This document shows positions 57,685 through 64,000 of a DNA stretch of 64,000 nucleotides, piece after piece; position 1 is the first letter of the stretch; each line of letters begins with the position of its first letter. Made by a program: the position numbers and the translations under genes. Source of the DNA: Ligustrum vulgare (lineage: Eukaryota; Streptophyta; Magnoliopsida; Lamiales; Oleaceae); NCBI GenBank assembly GCA_963555705.1, contig OY743174.1, forward strand, positions 60,720,234 through 60,784,233, read 5' to 3'. The notes beneath the pieces are model-generated. The model was not told where the DNA came from, ran no database searches, and worked only from the letters and a program-made list of their open reading frames with translations.

Positions 57685-59487
57685 CACTACAACAAAAGGG
57701 GCCTTTTATGGCATGCATTTACAGTGTGCATATAAGGCATGTCGTAAAAATAGAGTATTTATGACGTGCATAACTTGCACACCGTAAAAAGTAAACATTA
57801 ACGCCGTCAATTCCAACACGCCGTAAAAGGTCACCATTTATGGCGTGTACACGTATGTCATTAATTCGCTAATAGTACACGCCGTAAAAAGTGGATTATG
57901 GTATTTGTAGCGTTCATTAATGAATGCCATAAAAGGTCTTGCCAATAGTATCTACGGAGTGCATTACTACACGCTGTAAAAATCAATTATGGCATTTACG
58001 CTTTAAATTTTTTTTGGAACAAACTGACCCACCCAAAGGAAGAAGCAGAAATCCAGCCCAACTCTTCACAACCTCTCAATTTCAGAAATTTACTCATGCT
58101 CCCTTACCAGAATCTCATGTTTGAGAATCGCCTCCGCCACTGCTGTTCTCTCAATCAGACTTCACCAATTCGAAAATCAAGGCAATGTTTTATGGGACAG
58201 CCAGGTTATACGGACAACCAGGTTATAGTTCTTACCATGGCTGATCTAAGTTGCACGGACATCGACACGCAATACGGATACGACACGACACGACACGGAC
58301 ACGTCGACACGTGATTTTTTAAAAAAGTTAGGACACGACACGTTGGAGACACACAAATTAATTTTTTTAATTTATTATTATTTTAGTCTTATTACAAACA
58401 TCACATTGTATATTTATTGAACACGTGTCGGACACGTGTCGGATAGTGTCCTGAGAATGTCGGTGTCGAACACGTGTCGGACACGACAAGCTGGCTCCCG
58501 ACAGAGTGTCGGTACAACCTAGTGGCTGATCACCAAGAGGTAACTGACGTATTCCAGGACATCAAGCTTTGGTGGTCCTCCAACCATGTCACTTCCAACA
58601 CAATCCATTTCATCCTAGATAACATGAATATTTTGCGCTGATTTATTGCAATGTTAGCAAATTCTTGAATTTTCTATTTTGTACTCCTTGTTTCATTATA
58701 TTGTTCGGGACTACTTGCCTGTACCGTAATGAAACCAGTGATAAATTTACCTTTCCCAAGGTCAGCATACATTTCATTCTTTATATATTACCTATTAATT
58801 TTGTGCCAGGTTTATTAATGAGATGATTGAATCTCTAGTTATTTCAAGAAGAAGGACTTATCAAGAAAGTAAGGCAACACATGTGACATCAAAATCAAAG
58901 TAAGGCAATACATGCGACGACGTAGTCAAAACCAAATGGATCGTCAAAGATATCATCCGATTTTTCTCAGTTTGTATTCCATCAAGCAAGGACCAGTCTA
59001 AAAGTGATGTTGAGATTTTTGCTTCATACGAATGGGACACTTCTTTCCAAAGGTCCAATATTCTTTCCCTCGATACACTACTGTCCATTCGGTCTTGGAG
59101 TTCTTTACCAGAAACAAACAATGGTGAGGTTGCAACAGCACCACTCTGGTGGAGAATGGGGAGACATGTTATATGTGGCTTCTCAATGAAAAATCGAGGC
59201 CTTGGCTCCAGAAAATTTTGATATATATGGACAAAAGAAAGGAATCACAGAAGTGAGAAATGCGCAAATCAGCTGGCTGGTTTTGATAAACACATCTCTT
59301 CAGTGGGGTATACTCATTGAAGTAGTCAAAAGTTCTTAGTCGGCAGAAGAAAAAGAAATCAGATGAAATCTACTTTTTTATGGCATGCTTTTACGTTACG
59401 TGCTCTGCACGCCATAAGTATGTCACTTTTTAAAGCATAGCTTTTTACGAGTAATGCACGCCGTCAAAAGCAAACTTTGTTGTAGTG
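57685..59487. mobile_element. Complete non-autonomous CACTA transposon (1.8 kb)
   Basis: The termini CACTACAACAAAAGG and the complement of CTTTGTTGTAGTG are flanked by TAT on both sides (57682-57684 and 59488-59490). Subterminal regions are rich in GCCGTAAAA/TTTATGGC motifs in both orientations, the usual transposase-binding pattern of En/Spm-type elements. No transposase is encoded. The interior includes the GACACGTGTC-rich region (about 58254-58500). The right part is repeated at 1-1057. Confidence 0.85.
58254..58515. repeat. Clustered GACACG/ACACGTGTCG repeats
   Basis: Many copies of ACACGACACG, GACACGTGTC and TGTCGGTGTCG in both orientations flank a short AT-rich core. The two GC-rich arms are roughly inverted, so this may be a small nested hairpin-forming element. 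Half of it is also visible at 1-85. Confidence 0.6.
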
Positions 59488-59490
59488 TAT

Positions 59491-62400
59491 CTAAAACCAA
59501 ACACCACGTTAATGTTTTTTCCATCAAGTTACTATACCGGTACTTCCCATATTGATTTCAATGTTACTTCTAATAGCCATTTCTCTTTTCTATATAGCAG
59601 AATAACTAAGTCTCTTATTGCCTATTGGTTATTGCATTTGTATCAAAAAAAAAAATTCACCATTAACTATTCTCAAAAATCTTCTTGAAACCTGATGATC
59701 ACACTGTAAAAAAATTGTGTTCTCTCCATTTTGGAAGCTTTATTTCTTATACTTGAAGGCCCTTATGTTCTCAATAATTGAGAAAACTTAAATTTATACC
59801 ATTATTTTACTTGAATATTAATTTGTATAGATCTGAACAAGTTCATATTATGTCTCTCACTTCATTTTCTTGATGATTTTTAATGATCAACTTAAATTAT
59901 CATGGGTAAGTGAGCAAAATAAATCAATGAACCTCAGATTTTCAGATTATATTAATAAAAGTAGATTTTTAGTTAATATTTTAGTTGACCATGTACAAAT
60001 TTATTTTATCAAATGACAACACAAGTTTAACCAAATAAAACTTTTTATAATTAAATATTTGTGTTCATGCAATTATAGGGTTATTATTTCAATAAAAAGT
60101 AATAATGAAAATTTAAGAAATTAATTAGAAGATCATGAAAGGTAAATATAAAAGAAACATACCATTTCTGTGTTGAGATAAAAGATTTTGCTGCTTTTGA
60201 TGTAGCTCCAAGTACAAGTTTCAAACCGGTTTATACAAAAATATTATCAATACATGTCTAGAAGAATTACTTCAATAACATGACGGTCGATAATTAGGAT
60301 AGTTTAGTAATAAAAATCATCATTTAAAAAGAAAAGAGAAATTATAATGTCCGTAATAGACATTTGCATATAATCATTTTCTTCCCTCAGCAAATGATAA
60401 TAAACTTTGAATAGTTTAGTTTGGTGTTAAAATATAAATAATAGTAAGTTTTGTTGAATAGTAAACTACACTTGTTAAAATCAGTTGGCTTTAAATATGT
60501 GCAATGAAGTGTAGATTGAACACTTTAATTATTGTTATTAGCCATATTTATAAGATAGGGTTCTGATATATGTATATAGGAAACGATCACCTACCACAAT
60601 GGACAGTTGTTAATGTGTCCAATGTGGATGTGATGCTAACACGTGTCCAGTATTTTAAAATTTTTGGACACGTGTCAGTATCATATCGCAGTGGGTACAT
60701 TAATACTTATCTACCGTGGGTAGGTGATCGAAACTTATATTTATATAACTAATATTTTTATAGATGATTTAAATGTAGTTTATATAGAAAATTTATTTCA
60801 ATTGTTTGTACCATCAATCTATACATTCTCACGATGTTGATTTTAACTACATCAATGGACTAAAGTTCGATTGGACGTACTAATGAATTTCCAACTATTA
60901 TTTTTCTCTATAGCTGTGCACAAAAGGTACCTAAAATTGGATTTTTCATACCATACACATGTAAGTTTTCTCAATATCGATTTTTATCATACAATAAATC
61001 AAGCTTCACTACAATAAATATTTGTAGAAATTCCTATACAGATTTAGTGGTGGAAAATGGTTTTCATTTTTTAAAATTAAAAAATAAATAAATAAACTTG
61101 CTGACTGATTGTTGACAATAACAAATGGTTTTCTAGAGAATTGGCACTCATGTGCGAAAAATATCAAATAAATTAAAAAAGAAAATCCTAATGATGACCT
61201 ACAAACAAGACATGTTTTGTAAATGTTAATAACCATAAATAATAAAAAAGATAGTGAAAATGATCGATCATGCAAAACTATGACAAATGTTCATAAAAGA
61301 GAATTAACAATGAATAAATATACCGAGTGATGTGATCCGTTGATAAAACGGTTTCAAATAAAAAAAAAAGTATATAACCAATATACCGTTGCTTATCGAA
61401 ATCTAGTAATCTATTTTTGTAGAAAATAAATGTTACCTTTATATGTTGTTCTTCAAATATTTGAATCCAGAGAAAGATGTAGCCGATTATAAAAATAATT
61501 AAACAATGGGTAAAAAAAAGTATTCCGCAACACATACATGTAAAAGTTAGTGTTTCTAAATCTATAGAGAGCGAGTAATAAAAAATGTAATACATTTGAT
61601 TTTAAAGCTTTTAATTACATACCTAATTAATATGCAATTAAAGCAAAATTTAGATAAGATTATTGAAATGGTATTTATGATTACCGTAATAATTCTCAAA
61701 TTTTAAGTTTAGATTCTATTATTTATAATGAAATGATTTACATAATTAGAGATGAATTAATTTGAAATCAGATTAATTAGTAATACTGTGAAACAATATG
61801 TTTGGTGCATTTGGTATATATATTTATGAACATGTAAGAAAACATGTATTACTGCACATAACCTCCATTAGCCATGCAACACTTGTTGATTACATTTATT
61901 CACTTGAGTTCTTACAATTAAGAAAATAAATTACAATCTTATTGAAAGCTTTATTTGAATGAATTTGTGACACAAAAATCCAAAGCCAACAAAGATGTCG
62001 AAAAATTAGAGACGGGATCCTTAATGATTAAAATAATGAAATGGTGAAATTAGATCACTCAAATTGCAAGTTTTCAGATTATTTTGTTGAACTCGGCGAC
62101 TTGCTAAGATCATCACTAAATTAGTCATCGATTCTCTCCATTTTTTCATTGTTTACTATAAAAAATAAATGACTGGTTGGGTGATAAAGTATATATATCT
62201 CATATTATTATATGCTTACTAAATTCATCGCCGCAGGCCCGCAGCATGATATTGATGTACATGAGTTATTGATAATGTGCATCATATGTTCTATCTAAGT
62301 TGAAGCTCTTAACTATTTTTAACCTTTCTCCATTTGAAAGATGACTAGATCGAGTTGTGCTCCTTACTAGAAATGTCGTCAACTCAATTTAGTATATTTA

Positions 62401-64000
62401 CATTCAGCATGGTCAGAGTTTTAATTATTTTTTCTTATTTTATTTCCCGAAGTTGTATTTGGGTGTTTCGATTTTTAATCCTTTGTTTAATTTAGAAGAA
62501 TTAAATTGCAAAGAATATTTTGGAAAATATTTATTAACTTCAAACATGTATAAAATAAATAGGCCACTTGAGGTTATTTTTTTGGAAATTTGACAAAATT
62601 AGTTTTAGCAAATATATTTGATAACAACTTTCTAAAAAACAATATTTTGTTAGTATTTATGATTAAAATTTTCATCTTTAGTACCGCAACATTCCCTCGC
62701 CGTTTCTTTTGCCAAAGGTTCCTCTCCTTACGACAGCATCTTCTCCCATTTCATTGAGTTTATATATAGCCCTTGTTTGAGACCCATTATTTGGGGAAAA
62801 TTATGGTTTGAAAAGTATTTTTTGGAGGATGTGTAGTTAAAAAATGTTTGAAAAGTAAAAAATGATAAGCTTGACTAAAATAGATGGTTTAGATTGAGTG
62901 TTGAATAAATTTAGTTTACAAAAAATGGGGCCACACAGGGGCATAGTTACCATCCTTTACTTGAGTATCTTGTGGACTGTTATATCCATCAAGAAATCGT
63001 CCTTCAAATAACTCATGATCAGAGTAGTTAAGCCCTTCCTATATTCCCACTAGTATTTTGGAAATAGTTGGTACTTTCTATATGGTTAAGGTGTCGATTC
63101 AGGAGCTGCCAAGAAAAAGAATTCCAAAAACCTAAAATTTATGAGATACAAAATACAAACTCCGATTAGTGAATAAAAAAAAAAATAGATCATTCTTTTG
63201 CACTTATTCCACCAATATTACCAGACGAAGATTAAATATCTGGAGACGACACAAGAGGTGGAACATGAGTTTGTGAAGGAGTTGGCACAAGATCTGACCG
63301 ATGAGCTGGGTCACACAAGTTTGTGAAAGTGTTGCCAAGCATAAATATATATAATCCTACATTAGCATCTCACAGAAGTCTGTGCAAAAAATATTCACCA
63401 TACTCTAAAACTTACTCACATATCAACAGAACCATAAAATGCAGATAAGTCCCTGTTTGCTGAACATCTTATTGGGCATCAATAAGAATAACATATTCCA
63501 AGGGTAACAATTTATAATATGGCGACTAATATTGTACCGCTTCTCAAAAACTATTTCTCAGCCTTTTGTTAGGTTTTCAGTTTGTTGTTTCTAGAGAGTA
63601 GTATTAAGTTGTACAATAAGGGGGTTGGGAATTGAGTTGTCAATACGAGAAAAGGGTTCTACACCGACAACAAATTTCGACAGCAAAAAGTCGTCGCTCT
63701 AGGTGTAACCTACGGAGTGGACAAAGTAGTCGTCGCTTTTGGTTGAAATAATACAAATCTCATGGGGGATTTGACAATTGAATTAACATTTATCATATAC
63801 AAGCTAAAGAGAAAAACGTTGACATATCAAAATTAATGTGTTCTTTCTAAAAATTTTAAAGGCATAAACTTATTTCATTATCTTCGTAATTTTCAATCTT
63901 TGTTCAGAAATTACAGATGAATCAGTAATTGGTAGATTACAAATTTATTTCTAAGTGGACGCATGAGTTTGCGTCTTCTGCACGTTTCCTGAACATGAAA
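59491..64000. repeat. Block C: duplicate of block A without the E1 insertion
   Basis: It is collinear with 1061-2920 and then, without a break, with 12491-15148. The AAAAC at 61345-61349 is the unoccupied E1 site; the next base is G where block A has C. It carries the MITE copy (60585-60729) and the MITE-like insertion (62770-62942). No genes are recognised. Confidence 0.92.

Overview
This is a repeat-dominated stretch of nuclear plant DNA. LTR retrotransposons carry initiator-tRNA-Met primer sites, there are CACTA, MITE-like and LINE-derived pieces, and spliced plant gene remnants (type I metacaspase, LOG-like enzyme, CLASSY/DRD1-type SNF2 helicase). A flowering plant, probably a eudicot, is the best guess. 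No gene that is certainly intact was found. Almost every long open frame lies inside a transposon or is a compositional accident.

Layout. 1-15148 (block A) is a direct duplicate of 58431-64000 (block C). Both hold a CACTA element, a small MITE and AT-rich filler. Block A alone carries a 9.57 kb LTR element (E1, 2921-12490) with a perfect AAAAC target duplication, and block C is the matching empty site. 15711-20912 is a minus-strand Copia element that has lost reverse transcriptase/RNase H. 20918-27829 holds scattered minus-strand pieces of a CLASSY-like helicase gene, a LINE RNase H piece and a TIR element. Part of it (about 23079-26782, R1) is repeated at about 50629-54455 (R2). 27830-37538 is a second LTR element (E2) of the E1 family, with TSD CTCTG. 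38014-39262 is a Gypsy remnant. 40540-44681 is an unusual three-LTR array inside one CAAGG target duplication. 45294-47365 is the 3' part of a metacaspase gene. 54456-57100 is a second Gypsy wreck with an E1/E2-family LTR embedded in it.

The most interesting object is E2. E1 and E2 are LARD-like elements: LTRs over 3.1 kb, a PBS and polypurine tract, and an internal region with no gag-pol apart from the last part of a chromovirus-type polyprotein. Where E1 has about 0.85 kb of degenerate internal sequence, E2 has about 1.95 kb of foreign DNA. On its minus strand lie two intronless reading frames, each preceded by a near-identical TTTAAATAG TATA-like box. One is an open 183-codon frame with a basic KKRRAKR stretch followed by a four-cysteine cluster, resembling the nucleic-acid-binding/cysteine-rich proteins of betaflexiviruses. 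The other is a full-length but broken LOG-type cytokinin-activating enzyme. They are followed by three diverged repeats and a polyadenylation-like signal. Whether this cassette is a captured host transcript pair, an endogenised viral segment or a mixture cannot be settled from sequence reading alone, but it is the part of the window most worth testing.
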